Source of the DNA: Cysteiniphilum marinum | Lineage (GTDB): Bacteria > Pseudomonadota > Gammaproteobacteria > Francisellales > Francisellaceae | Length of the DNA: 64,000 bases | Direction: 5' to 3' | Assembly (NCBI RefSeq): GCF_014857925.1 | Contig: NZ_JACYVZ010000008.1 | Span: forward strand, 24,567 to 88,566 | Part shown: positions 52,985-62,113 of the stretch, in pieces | Layout of the letters: each line of letters begins with the position of its first letter | Position numbering within the stretch: the stretch's first letter is position 1 | Made by a program: the position numbers and the translations under genes | The notes under the pieces: generated by a model | Told to the model about the DNA's origin: nothing | Databases searched by the model: none | Seen by the model: the letters and a program-made list of their open reading frames with translations, nothing else

Positions 52985-55028
52985 TCATACAGAGCTTAAT
53001 ATCAAAAAGCTTTTTGAAGAAGCGGATTTATATGTGCGTGATGCACAGTTGACAATGATTGAAGCAGTTAAAGAAACATTGATCAATAATGAAAAAATTG
53101 TTATTGAAGCGCCAACGGCAACCGGTAAAAGCTTTGCTTATTTGCTCGGTGCGCTTTTAGCAAATGAAGTACGCGCTAAACAAGGGCAAGAGAAGTTATC
53201 GATTGTTGTCTCAACGGCAACAGTAGCATTGCAAGAGCAGCTGATTGATAAAGATTTGCCATTTATTCATCAGCTTATGCAACACCATAAAATTGAGTTT
53301 AGTTATCAATTGGCAAAAGGGCGTTCACGCTATTTATGCCCGCGTAAATTGCATCACTTTGACAGTGATGATAGTGATTTGCAAAAAGAAGCAGAAATGC
53401 TAGATCAGCGTTTGAACAAAGATTGGGATGGTGATTTTGATCTGTTGGAGAAACCGGTTTCTAGAGCATTGATGAGTGAGATTTATAACACCAGCAGTTC
53501 GTGTTCGTTTAGCCGTTGTGAATGTTATCGCGAATGTCCTTTTTTTAATGCGCGCCAAGGCTTGCGTAAAGTAGATATTATCGTTGTCAATCATAGCTTG
53601 CTATTGTCACATCTTGATCTTGGTGATGGTGCAATTTTGCCTAAATTTGAAGACAGTCTTTATATTATTGATGAGTGTCATCATTTACCCGATCGGGCAT
53701 TAAGATCACTTTCTGGTTTTGCCTCACTATTAGGTTCGCAAACATGGATTAATGATGTTGATAAGCTGTTAAATGGTTTACCTTCTGAGCTTGCAGATCG
53801 TAGCATGCGTGAGAATTGGAAAGAGGTGCGTAAAAACCTCATTCAGCAACTCACTCAAATGCAGCAGTTAATTGATCCGATGTATGCTCATGCAATGAAA
53901 GAAGAAAATGTTTGGCGCATGACCCATATTACCGATGAAATGCTTCAGCTTGCGACATCCATTAAAGAGGGTGCGGCTTTTTATATGAATCAGTGTGATA
54001 AGCTCAAAACGAAGCTTGATGATTTTGCTGAGAAAAGTCAGATTCATTCCGCCAGTAGTTTAGAGAAGCAATTCACACAAATTGGTTTTTTATTAGAGCG
54101 CTCAAAAAATCTCTACAATGTCTGGTCATTGATGATTAATCAAGCGACGATGCCTCCAATTGCTAAATGGGTTATTCCGCATGAAAAAAAAGTGAAGCAA
54201 GATGAAGTGCAAACGGATATGTTGGCAACCAATTTTCAAGATTATGATATCCATGCATCACCGATTGAAGCAGCTTCATTATTAAAACAAGTCTTTTGGC
54301 AAAATGTACAACATGGTGTGGTGATGTGTTCAGCCACAGTGCGCTCACTGGGCAAATTTGATCGCTTTTTAAATGCCACATCCCTTAAAAAAGAAGCCAA
54401 AACCTTGCTTTTATCTTCACCGTTAAATTATTCCAAATCAAAGCTTATTATTGCTGATATGCAATATGAGCCAGCGCAACAAGACAAACATATTGAAGAA
54501 ACCGCCGAGCTCCTCAATGAAGTCTATTTTAAAGACTTACATGAAGGTGCCTTGATGCTCTTTACCAGTATTCATGCGATGGAAAAGGTCTATATGCGCT
54601 TAAACAGTGCCCTTAAGAAAATCACGCTTATCCAAGGTGATCGCTCAAAACAGGCAATGATTGCCATTCATAAAAAGCGTGTTGATCAATTTAAACCATC
54701 GATTATTTTTGGTGTTGATAGCTTTTCTGAAGGGGTTGATTTGCCTGGTGCTTATCTAACACGATTGATTATTCACAAATTACCATTTTCTGTGCCAACC
54801 AATCCAATTGACAAAACACGTTCTGAATGGTTGGAGTCGATTAAGCGTAAACCCTTTATGGATATATCATTGCCGCAAGCATCACTAAAGCTTACACAAA
54901 TGGTAGGGCGTCTGGTGCGTACAGAGGCGGATGTTGGTGAGGTGATTATTCTAGATAAGCGCTTAAAAACTAAGTTTTATGGTAAAGCACTTTTAGAGAA
55001 TTTACCTGATTTTGAAATTGTAAAATGA
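52977..55028 (+). CDS. dinG: ATP-dependent DNA helicase, DinG/YoaA family
   Basis: XPD-like superfamily 2 helicase, 5'-3', with an iron-sulfur cluster, acting on stalled forks and DNA/RNA hybrids. Walker A IEAPTATGKSFAYLLG is near residue 45, the cluster cysteines lie in RYLCPRKL and SSSCSFSRCECYRECPFF, the DECH box is IIDECHHLPD, and motif VI is QMVGRLVRTEADVG. I chose GTG 52977 (683 residues) because GGAGA lies seven bases upstream; an in-frame ATG at 52956 would add seven residues and lacks a site. It overlaps the Abi gene end. Confidence 0.88.
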   Translation: MSNHTELNIKKLFEEADLYVRDAQLTMIEAVKETLINNEKIVIEAPTATGKSFAYLLGALLANEVRAKQGQEKLSIVVSTATVALQEQLIDKDLPFIHQLMQHHKIEFSYQLAKGRSRYLCPRKLHHFDSDDSDLQKEAEMLDQRLNKDWDGDFDLLEKPVSRALMSEIYNTSSSCSFSRCECYRECPFFNARQGLRKVDIIVVNHSLLLSHLDLGDGAILPKFEDSLYIIDECHHLPDRALRSLSGFASLLGSQTWINDVDKLLNGLPSELADRSMRENWKEVRKNLIQQLTQMQQLIDPMYAHAMKEENVWRMTHITDEMLQLATSIKEGAAFYMNQCDKLKTKLDDFAEKSQIHSASSLEKQFTQIGFLLERSKNLYNVWSLMINQATMPPIAKWVIPHEKKVKQDEVQTDMLATNFQDYDIHASPIEAASLLKQVFWQNVQHGVVMCSATVRSLGKFDRFLNATSLKKEAKTLLLSSPLNYSKSKLIIADMQYEPAQQDKHIEETAELLNEVYFKDLHEGALMLFTSIHAMEKVYMRLNSALKKITLIQGDRSKQAMIAIHKKRVDQFKPSIIFGVDSFSEGVDLPGAYLTRLIIHKLPFSVPTNPIDKTRSEWLESIKRKPFMDISLPQASLKLTQMVGRLVRTEADVGEVIILDKRLKTKFYGKALLENLPDFEIVK

Positions 55029-55040
55029 TAAAATTGTGAC

Positions 55041-55169
55041 ATAGTAATGATGTATGAATAAGTTGCATCAGCTAGTATCTTTCCCCTTGAGAGATTACTC
55101 ATGCAGCTTAAGCTTGCACGGGTGAGGAGGATATTAAAACTCAACTTATTCTTGATTTATTGCATAGTA
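55041..55169. repeat. MITE-like repeat family 2, copy B
   Basis: Shares the core GCAGCTTAAGCT and both terminal inverted repeats (left AGTAATGAT...GAATAAGTTG, right CAACTTATTCTTGATTTATTG) with 16225-16350. It fills the gap between dinG and ogt. Confidence 0.7.
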
Positions 55170-55187
55170 AAACGAAAGGGAAAACCG

Positions 55188-55724
55188 ATGAAAAGAATTC
55201 AGAAATTTTTCAAACTTCTACCTGATCAAACCGTCTATGATAGGCTGAAATCACCCGTTGGCGAGCTCATCTTATTTGCATCAAATAAAGGACTTCATCA
55301 TGTCTTTTGGGAGCATGAAGCACAGTTAGAGGCTTTTCAGGTGGGTATTCAATCATTTAAGCAAGATGTTAATCATCCGATAATTGTTAAAGCAAAAACT
55401 CAATTGACTGAATACTTCAAAGGCAAACGTCAAGTATTTGATATTCCATTATGCCCACATGGCACAGACTTTCAGCTAAGTGTCTGGCAGGAGCTTCGTA
55501 ATATTCCTTATGGCAAAACAATAAGCTATGGTGAGCAAGCAAGGCGCTTGGGTGATAAAAACAAAGCGCGCGCTGTTGGACTTGCCAATGGTTTAAACCC
55601 AATTTCAATTATTGTGCCATGTCACCGAGTCATCGGCAGCAATGGCAGTTTAACCGGCTTTGGTGGGGGATTGGATAATAAGGCGAAGTTGTTGGAGCTT
55701 GAGCGGGGTGGTACTAAATTATGA
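55188..55724 (+). CDS. ogt: Methylated-DNA--[protein]-cysteine S-methyltransferase
   Basis: Suicide repair enzyme that takes O6-methyl groups from guanine. The 178-residue protein has the N-terminal ribonuclease-H-like lobe and the DNA-binding lobe, with the acceptor cysteine in VPCHRVIGSNGSLTGFGGGL. ATG 55188 is preceded by GAAAGGG; an upstream in-frame ATG at 55101 would add 29 residues encoded by the repeat and is rejected. Its stop and that of the following convergent gene overlap within TTATGA (55719-55724). Confidence 0.92.
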   Translation: MKRIQKFFKLLPDQTVYDRLKSPVGELILFASNKGLHHVFWEHEAQLEAFQVGIQSFKQDVNHPIIVKAKTQLTEYFKGKRQVFDIPLCPHGTDFQLSVWQELRNIPYGKTISYGEQARRLGDKNKARAVGLANGLNPISIIVPCHRVIGSNGSLTGFGGGLDNKAKLLELERGGTKL

Positions 55725-57833
55725 TGCCGTTTGTGGATTGAAAAATGGACTATTTTCTATCTTTTGAATAAGATCATCTGCTTGAATTTGGGTCATATCC
55801 AAAAAACTTGCCCACATTTCAATAGAGTTCAAATCTGCAATTAACTGGTCCTTCTCTTGCTTTAGGTCTTCAGGTAACGTTGATCCCCGTAATGAGGATA
55901 GATTGAGCTTTATCAAAAACACTAAATATACCTTGCGCAATGATTCATTTCTTTTAATCTCAGTCACATTAAGTTTAGAAGGTGAAATACACCATTGATC
56001 CCAATATGATTGGATTTCTGGAGTAAAACTATTGCAATTAACAGCTTTGAGATAAATTGTACTAAGAGATGAAAAGCAACTCCAAATTGAAGCCTTTTTA
56101 TTTTCCATAAAAACGCCAAATAAACTTTTGCAGCGCTCGCTTAATTTTGGATTACTGTTTGCCATATAAAGTAAATAGCCCATAAATTCAAATAATATAC
56201 ATGCTCTAACTTGCTGGCGAAATTCAAATAACGATTTAGTAATTTGATCGAGTTCAGAACCAGAGCTATGCGTTTGATCAACAAATAAATTTAAGCAGCT
56301 TTGCAACATGTTATTAAAATCACCAACTTTATTAGCATCAAATGCTAGTTTAAATAATTGTTGAAAAGCCTGTAATATAGAGATCACATACTCTTTATAC
56401 CTCTCAGGATTGCTATTAATAACATCATTGATCTGATACCTAAAAATACGCCGCAAAAAATCCCATGCCTCAGATTTGCATATAGTTGGGTCTGTCGCAT
56501 CTTTAACTGCACTATAAAATGGTATTTGAAAATATTGAATTTGCATATTAAAGAAATAATAATCTTGATTGCGAATAGCTAAAAAGAGGACGTCTTTGTG
56601 GAATTGCCATATGGGCTTGAAGATAACATCATCTATAGACTTGAACGATTGAGGGTAAATATTATATTTTAACTTATCAAAAGGGAGAAGAAAAATGCTT
56701 ACTGATTGGTTAAACAAAAATAATAAATCTAGATTTTTTTGTGCTTCTCTATCGATATTACCTGTAGTTAAAGAATAGATAGTATCGAGAAGATTTAGAT
56801 ATATCCTAATTGAAAACTGAATGTCATCTTGTCGATGCTCTAAAATGGCTTTTTCAAAAGATTTTGAAAGTTGTATGAACTCATATCTAGCGGTATCCAT
56901 CAATCGACTATAAGTAAAATTGACAGTGAATGTATGATTAATTTGCTTGTTGAAGATTTTAAAATCTATATTGTCCTCATTAGATCTTATTGCAAAAATA
57001 ATCGTTTCTTTATCAACTTTCTTTTGCCATACATCATTTATAAAAATTTCTACCGATGGATCTTGCTTTTTCAAGTTTTGAAGTAAACCATATAGTTTTA
57101 ATAAATTGACATCGCTAAGAATTCCAACATCTTGTGCATGGATCATGTGATATTTATCGGCATCAAAAAAATCTAGAATTTTATAGGAAAAAAATTGTTT
57201 AATTGACGAATCTTTGCTAGATAGCAACAAGCTAATACCAATCTCATATAATTGGTTATTCACATATGTTTTTTGCAGGAGGTAACATAAACGTAATGAG
57301 TATTCTTTAAAGTGCTTTTCCTCAAGTTTTGAATAGTTCACTAGCAACTCAATTAAATTATATACAGATTTTATTGATAGTCCTGATATGAATATAGTCA
57401 TGATTATTAAGAACGCTATATTTTGACAAAGCAAGTAAACAATAATGGTTAGTAGGCTGCAACTCAAAATAACTAGCAAGTAACTTTCTTTAAAAAGCAT
57501 ACTATATTTGTTGGGATTAATTTCTTGATTTAGGTTGCTCATACCAAAAATAGCAATTGTGACGCTCACTGGTATGATTCCAATGAATAATGTTATGATA
57601 TTTGCAGTTGATCTAAAGTTATCCATCATAAAGTTATTGATAACAGGTATTGCCAAAAGTGCCATTGAAAATAAAAGAATAGAAAAAACAATAATCACTA
57701 AATATAAAAAAGCTGCAAATGACGGCAACATTAGGCTGAATTTCTGTGGTGGCACTTGATGTATTGTTGGAAGCTCTTTTTCACATAAAGCTTTTAATGA
57801 GTCGCATTGTTCTAACTTTAATTTGGTTTTCAT
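55719..57833 (-). CDS. Large membrane protein of unknown function
   Basis: A 704-residue protein I do not recognise. Four hydrophobic helices occupy residues 41-65, 77-98, 118-136 and 138-158; the remaining 540 residues are soluble, alpha-rich and without an evident catalytic motif, with scattered short repeats of Leu/Phe/Asn. The base composition and codon use look more AT-rich than the neighbours (many Asn, Ile, Lys and Phe), and it lies between ogt and a pseudogene, so horizontal acquisition is likely. ATG 57833 has no strong ribosome-binding site. A sensor or defence function is speculation. Confidence 0.55.
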   Translation of the reverse strand: MKTKLKLEQCDSLKALCEKELPTIHQVPPQKFSLMLPSFAAFLYLVIIVFSILLFSMALLAIPVINNFMMDNFRSTANIITLFIGIIPVSVTIAIFGMSNLNQEINPNKYSMLFKESYLLVILSCSLLTIIVYLLCQNIAFLIIMTIFISGLSIKSVYNLIELLVNYSKLEEKHFKEYSLRLCYLLQKTYVNNQLYEIGISLLLSSKDSSIKQFFSYKILDFFDADKYHMIHAQDVGILSDVNLLKLYGLLQNLKKQDPSVEIFINDVWQKKVDKETIIFAIRSNEDNIDFKIFNKQINHTFTVNFTYSRLMDTARYEFIQLSKSFEKAILEHRQDDIQFSIRIYLNLLDTIYSLTTGNIDREAQKNLDLLFLFNQSVSIFLLPFDKLKYNIYPQSFKSIDDVIFKPIWQFHKDVLFLAIRNQDYYFFNMQIQYFQIPFYSAVKDATDPTICKSEAWDFLRRIFRYQINDVINSNPERYKEYVISILQAFQQLFKLAFDANKVGDFNNMLQSCLNLFVDQTHSSGSELDQITKSLFEFRQQVRACILFEFMGYLLYMANSNPKLSERCKSLFGVFMENKKASIWSCFSSLSTIYLKAVNCNSFTPEIQSYWDQWCISPSKLNVTEIKRNESLRKVYLVFLIKLNLSSLRGSTLPEDLKQEKDQLIADLNSIEMWASFLDMTQIQADDLIQKIENSPFFNPQTAS

Positions 57834-58055
57834 ATCACAGTCCTTGTTGATGTTTCTAGTAAATTATAGTAGATATTTTGACGCATGAATTTTTATATAA
57901 GCCATCAGGTTGTCCTAATTACTTAAGCATGTGATAATGCCTACAGACTTAAGCTATACTAGATATTTAAATAGCATAAATGGTAATCTTGATAAAAATA
58001 TTGTCTAAGCCTTCAATTATTAACAATGAAATGTCAATTTGAGGAAGCAGCAAAA

Positions 58056-58546
58056 ATGACAACCTTCCACCCATATGAAAACGAAACCACGGAATTTAAG
58101 CGCGAGCTTACCGATAGACTGGAAAAGGAAGTAGTTGCTTTTTTGAATTCTGCAAAAGGTGGTGATATTTATATCTGGGATCTGGCATGAATCGTATTCT
58201 ACAAGCTTATTCAAAACGTGTTTTTCATTTTAGTGAAAATTTTATGGAGGTTGCTTTTTCTTATGATCGTGATTATTTCGGCTCGTTGGAAGAAAAAGGT
58301 CTCGATAAAAGCGCAAAAACACCATTGAAAAAGTGGGGTGAAAAGTGGGGTGAAAAGTGGGGTAAAAATGAAAGCAAAGTTTTGGCATTGATTTCATATA
58401 GCAATAAGATAAGCATAGTAGCTATCGCAGAAGAAACAGGATTAAGCACCTCAGGTGTAGAGAAAATAATTAGCCGTCTTAAAAAGCAAGGTGTTATCAA
58501 GCGGATTGGTTCAGCCAAAGGTGGTTACTGGGAGATCATTACATGA
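58056..58546 (+). pseudogene. Remnant of an AlbA_2 (Schlafen-like) ATP-binding DNA-binding protein with an internal deletion
   Basis: The first 44 codons (from ATG 58056, after GAGGAAG) match the start of the family: TEFKRELTDRLEKEVVAFLN and GGDIYI, then stop at 58190. In a second frame the same region reads GSGMNRILQAYSKR (from 58178) and continues to 58546 with the family C-terminus, including the typical repeated KWGEKWGEKWG and a winged helix (GVEKIISRLKKQGVIKRIG). The middle, normally a few hundred residues including the ATP-binding domain, is missing, and the join is out of frame. Relatives are usually near 450-500 residues. ATG 58187 could still express the last 119 residues. Confidence 0.78.
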
Positions 58547-59187
58547 AACAAAACCAATTTACAGAACAAACTATTTGGCAGTATTGTCTTGACCATACCA
58601 AGCCAAACTCTCTACTTTTACAAGCATTAAAGGCCGATACTAAAAGTTCAGTACATGGTGCACAAATGTTATCAGAAACAATTGTCACTAAGCTTTTGCA
58701 ATTTTTTATCAAAATGCAAAATCCAAAAATATGCGTTGATTTAGGCACCTTTAGTGGGTTATCTGCATTAGCAATGGCGGAAGCAACTGCAGATGATGCT
58801 TTAATTTATACGATTGATCGCGCACATCAATCAGGGCATGAGTTAGCTTGTAAGTATATTGACGAAAGTAGTGTTGGTTACAAAGTTAAAATGCTTATTC
58901 AAGAGGGCGTTGATGCGATAAGCAAGCTTCCTGATGATATTGATTTTGCTTTTATTGATGCAGATAAAATGCAAACACAGCGCTATTTCGATTTGCTACT
59001 GCCGAAGTTAAGTGCGAAGGGCATGATCATTGTCGATGATGTGTTATGGCGAGGTGAAGTGCTTGATCCTGTGGATAAACGCGCCAAGGCATTAGATGAT
59101 TTTAACCAATATATTTGTAGTCATCCTCAAGTGGATAATTTAATATTGCCAATCAGACACGGATTACATCTAATCATTAAAAAATAA
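58543..59187 (+). CDS. Class I SAM-dependent O-methyltransferase
   Basis: A 214-residue protein of the caffeoyl-CoA/catechol O-methyltransferase family. The SAM-binding loop reads ICVDLGTFSGLSALAMAEA; the metal-binding segment is DIDFAFIDADKMQTQRYFD, and IIVDDVLWRGEVLD supplies the conserved Asp pair. Substrates in bacteria are usually small catechols or unknown. The start overlaps the pseudogene stop by four bases (ATGA), so it was probably cotranscribed with it. Confidence 0.87.
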   Translation: MKQNQFTEQTIWQYCLDHTKPNSLLLQALKADTKSSVHGAQMLSETIVTKLLQFFIKMQNPKICVDLGTFSGLSALAMAEATADDALIYTIDRAHQSGHELACKYIDESSVGYKVKMLIQEGVDAISKLPDDIDFAFIDADKMQTQRYFDLLLPKLSAKGMIIVDDVLWRGEVLDPVDKRAKALDDFNQYICSHPQVDNLILPIRHGLHLIIKK

Positions 59188-59208
59188 GAAATTAAAAAAG
59201 TATATGCA

Positions 59209-59835
59209 ATGAATACAACGATTAACCATTTTGTAATGCAATCCATTCAGGTCAGCGCTGATAATGCGCCGATTGTCATTTTTTTATTGGGTGCCAACGG
59301 TTCGGGCAAAAGCTCATTACGTGCTTATTTGGATTTATCAAATATTCAAACGAATATTGATCCTGATGCACTTAATCGCATTGCGATGTTAAAAAATAAA
59401 GATAATCCATTGATCTTTGCATCAAAGCAAGCGATTACTTTATATAAAACTGCACTTGAGAATAGCTTAAACACTTGTATGGAAAGTACATTTTCAGGTA
59501 AGAGTATTTTAAATCGTATCATGCGCGCTAAACAGCAAGGTTATCACACTGTATGCTATTTTATGGGCTTGGAGTGTGTTGAGCTAAATATCGAGCGTGT
59601 TGCCCATCGAGTGAAAAAGGGAGGGCATGATATTGCTACTGAGCTTATCGTCAAACGTTATGATGAATCAGTCGCTAATCTCATCAATCATCATCATTTG
59701 TTTGATGAATTACATGTGATTGATAACAGCTTGGATTACTATCGTTTGCAGTTTTCGCATTATAAAGATCAAGTGGTCCAATACGATAAAATATTGCCTT
59801 GGGCTAATGGTATTTATAAACAAATTAATCAATAA
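59209..59835 (+). CDS. Zeta-toxin-like P-loop ATPase
   Basis: A 208-residue protein of the predicted ABC-type ATPase/zeta toxin group. Walker A is GANGSGKSS (28-36), followed by NIDPDALNRI, ESTFSGKSILNRI and the characteristic VAHRVKKGGHDIATELIVKRY. Zeta toxins phosphorylate UDP-GlcNAc and have a small epsilon antitoxin directly upstream; none is visible here, since the upstream gene is the methyltransferase. Chromosomal orphans of this group are common and may be non-toxic kinases. Confidence 0.78.
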   Translation: MNTTINHFVMQSIQVSADNAPIVIFLLGANGSGKSSLRAYLDLSNIQTNIDPDALNRIAMLKNKDNPLIFASKQAITLYKTALENSLNTCMESTFSGKSILNRIMRAKQQGYHTVCYFMGLECVELNIERVAHRVKKGGHDIATELIVKRYDESVANLINHHHLFDELHVIDNSLDYYRLQFSHYKDQVVQYDKILPWANGIYKQINQ

Positions 59836-59850
59836 AAGGAAAGAGCACAA

Positions 59851-60807
59851 ATGAGTGAATTAGTTGATGCAGCCATTGCGCGTAAGGCACTAAAAGGATC
59901 ACAATTTGAGATGACTTATGGTGGGGTAACAAGTTTTATGCGTCGCAACTACACCAAAGATTTGACAAATGTTGATGTTGCTGTCAGTGGTGTACCTTTT
60001 GATTTGGCAGTTACCTATCGCTCAGGTGCACGCTTAGGACCAAGAGCGATACGCGCAGCATCAGTACAACTTGCAGAGCTTACCACATTTCCATGGGGTT
60101 TTAATCCTTTTGATGAGCTTGCTGTGATTGACTATGGTGATTGCTTTTTGGATCCACATAATCCAATGACGACACCTCATGCTATCCAAGCGCATATCAA
60201 AAACTTACTTGATCACAACGTCTTTCCATTGACCTTTGGTGGCGATCACTATATTACCTATCCTATTTTAAAGGCGATGGCTGAAAAACATGGCAAAGGT
60301 TTATCAGTAATCCATTTTGATGCACATTGTGATACGTGGCGCGATGATGATGAGGATTCCTTAAATCATGGCACAATGTTTTATAAAGCAATTAAAAATG
60401 GCATTGTTGATCCTAAACATTCGGCACAAATTGGCATTCGCACGTGGAATCAAGACTTTATGGGGATGAATGTACTGGATGCGCCTTTTGTCCATGAGCA
60501 TGGCGTTAAAACAGTTATCGAGCGTGTAAAGCAGATTGTCGGTGATAGACCGACGTATATTACTTTTGATATTGATTGTTTGGATCCGGCATTTGCACCA
60601 GGCACAGGCACTCCCGTGTCAGGGGGATTAAGTTCCGCGCAAGGCTTAGCTATTTTGCGTGGATTAACGGGTTTAAATTTGATTGGTGCTGATGTGGTTG
60701 AAGTCGCACCTGCCTATGATCATGCTGAAATTACGGCGATTGCTGCGGCTCATGTTGCCTGTGATATGATTTGTCTTTTAGCGCATGATAAAAAAATAAA
60801 AAAATAA
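59851..60807 (+). CDS. speB: Agmatinase
   Basis: Manganese ureohydrolase that converts agmatine to putrescine and urea. The 318-residue protein has all metal-binding motifs: FGGDHYITYP, HFDAHCDTWRD and FDIDCLDPAFAPGTGTPVSGGL. RSGARLGPRAIR is also conserved. The sequence fits agmatinase over formiminoglutamase or arginase (length, FDIDCLDPAFAPG). No arginine decarboxylase gene (speA) is adjacent. AAAAGGAAAG precedes the ATG. Confidence 0.9.
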   Translation: MSELVDAAIARKALKGSQFEMTYGGVTSFMRRNYTKDLTNVDVAVSGVPFDLAVTYRSGARLGPRAIRAASVQLAELTTFPWGFNPFDELAVIDYGDCFLDPHNPMTTPHAIQAHIKNLLDHNVFPLTFGGDHYITYPILKAMAEKHGKGLSVIHFDAHCDTWRDDDEDSLNHGTMFYKAIKNGIVDPKHSAQIGIRTWNQDFMGMNVLDAPFVHEHGVKTVIERVKQIVGDRPTYITFDIDCLDPAFAPGTGTPVSGGLSSAQGLAILRGLTGLNLIGADVVEVAPAYDHAEITAIAAAHVACDMICLLAHDKKIKK

Positions 60808-60890
60808 AAAAATGAAGAAATAGTGAAAATAGCAAATCAAGAAAGCCAATAGCAGGTCATAAAAGCAAAAAGTGGGGGAGGCAGTTAAGC

Positions 60891-61652
60891 ATGAATATTG
60901 AAATTTGTCTGGATAATCTTGAATCTGTTGATGTGGTAGCAAAGTTTCCTGAGATAACTCGTTTGGAGATTTGTAGCGCTCTGAGTTTAGATGGCTTAAC
61001 GCCTGCGCCTTATTTAGTGCAATATGCTAAAGAGAAATCAATGGCTTATCGTCACACAATGATCCGTCCGCGCGCAGGGGATTTATGCTATAACGAGGCT
61101 GAAATTAAGATGATGGCTCAAGAGATAAAACTTATGCATGAATCAGGTGCAAATGGCGTTGTTATCGGTGTGCTTGATGTAAACAGTCATATTAATATTG
61201 CAGCAACTAGATATTTAACAGATCTTGCTAAGTCTTATCAATTAGAGGTTACTTTTCATCGCGCGATTGATATGGTGCCTGATTATCTTGCCAGTGTGCA
61301 GATATGTGTCGATCTGGGTATTAATCGCATTTTAACATCTGGTGGTCAAAAGAAAGCATTTATGGGGCTAGATGACATTGCCAAAGTGGTACAAAAATAT
61401 CATGGTCAAATCGAGATTATGGCAGGTGGTGGAGTCAATAAAGATAATATTCCACATTTTAAAAAGGTTGGCGTTGATGCTGTGCATTTCTCAGCGGCAA
61501 GTAACAAAAGTAATGTGAAGGGTGAAAGTGTTTTTAGCAAAAGCTCATTAAGTTATAACGTAACCAATGAGGATATTGTTAAAGAAAATATTGCAGCTAT
61601 ATCCCCATCACACCCAATCACTCAAAAATATCAAAAACTTCTTCAACCTTAA
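60891..61652 (+). CDS. cutC: CutC family copper homeostasis protein
   Basis: A 253-residue TIM-barrel protein of the CutC family. IEICLDNLESV at the start, RHTMIRPRAGDLCYN, GANGVVIGVLDV, VTFHRAIDMV, LTSGG and IMAGGGVN are conserved landmarks. CutC was linked to copper tolerance in E. coli and Enterococcus, but its biochemical role is unsettled. The very strong SD GGGGGAGG precedes ATG 60891. Confidence 0.9.
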   Translation: MNIEICLDNLESVDVVAKFPEITRLEICSALSLDGLTPAPYLVQYAKEKSMAYRHTMIRPRAGDLCYNEAEIKMMAQEIKLMHESGANGVVIGVLDVNSHINIAATRYLTDLAKSYQLEVTFHRAIDMVPDYLASVQICVDLGINRILTSGGQKKAFMGLDDIAKVVQKYHGQIEIMAGGGVNKDNIPHFKKVGVDAVHFSAASNKSNVKGESVFSKSSLSYNVTNEDIVKENIAAISPSHPITQKYQKLLQP

Positions 61653-61658
61653 ACACCG

Positions 61659-61682
61659 CAAAATGATTTATGATGGGTATGG
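61659..61682 (+). repeat. Degenerate copy of the AAAATGRTTTGCGG-type motif
   Basis: CAAAATGATTTATGATGGGT resembles the motif before kdsC and gor but lacks GCGGGCGG, so it is probably a decayed copy. It lies between cutC and hsp15. Confidence 0.3.
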
Positions 61683-61688
61683 CTTATA

Positions 61689-62081
61689 TCAATCACCACT
61701 ATCTTGCTGATGCTTAAAAGAGATAATTTGACGACGCTCTTTTTTATTTGGTTTCGTTGGATTGGGCAGGGTGGCTTTGTTTAATTTCCTAAGCATTGTT
61801 TCGTGTTCGCGTTTCTCAATGCTATCAGTGGTTTCATTGTAAAGTGTTTGGGCAATGCTTGCTGCCCCGCGTTTATCAGATAAGCCAATGACTGTTACAA
61901 TTTTCTCAGCATAGCCTTGACGAATGGTGAGTGTTGCGCCAATCTCAACTTTTTTACTGACTTTTGAGCGCGCGCCATTGTAATGCACTTTGCCACCTTC
62001 AATAGCATCTTTGGCTAATTGGCGCGTTTTGAAAAAACGTGCCGCCCATAACCATTTGTCTAAACGAACATCATCTGCCAT
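61689..62081 (-). CDS. hslR: Ribosome-associated heat shock protein Hsp15 (S4 domain)
   Basis: A 130-residue basic protein with an N-terminal S4 RNA-binding domain: VRLDKWLWAARFFKTRQLAKDAIEGGKVHYNG. The Lys/Arg-rich C-terminus (NKKERRQIISFKHQ) is typical of Hsp15, which returns peptidyl-tRNA-blocked 50S subunits to the cycle in E. coli. AAGGA lies before the ATG. It lies 32 bases downstream of gor and is probably cotranscribed with it. Confidence 0.87.
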   Translation of the reverse strand: MADDVRLDKWLWAARFFKTRQLAKDAIEGGKVHYNGARSKVSKKVEIGATLTIRQGYAEKIVTVIGLSDKRGAASIAQTLYNETTDSIEKREHETMLRKLNKATLPNPTKPNKKERRQIISFKHQQDSGD

Positions 62082-62113
62082 ATTTTATCCTTCTAGAAAT
62101 ACGCTTAGTAATA

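Noticed and set aside
55101..55187. An N-terminal extension of Ogt
   Set aside because: These 29 codons come from the MITE-like repeat; the ATG at 55188 has a clear ribosome-binding site and gives the normal family length.
58187..58546. The 119-codon frame as an independent small gene
   Set aside because: Its upstream codons continue the AlbA_2 family sequence (GSG before MNRI), so it is the 3' part of a broken gene, not a separate one.
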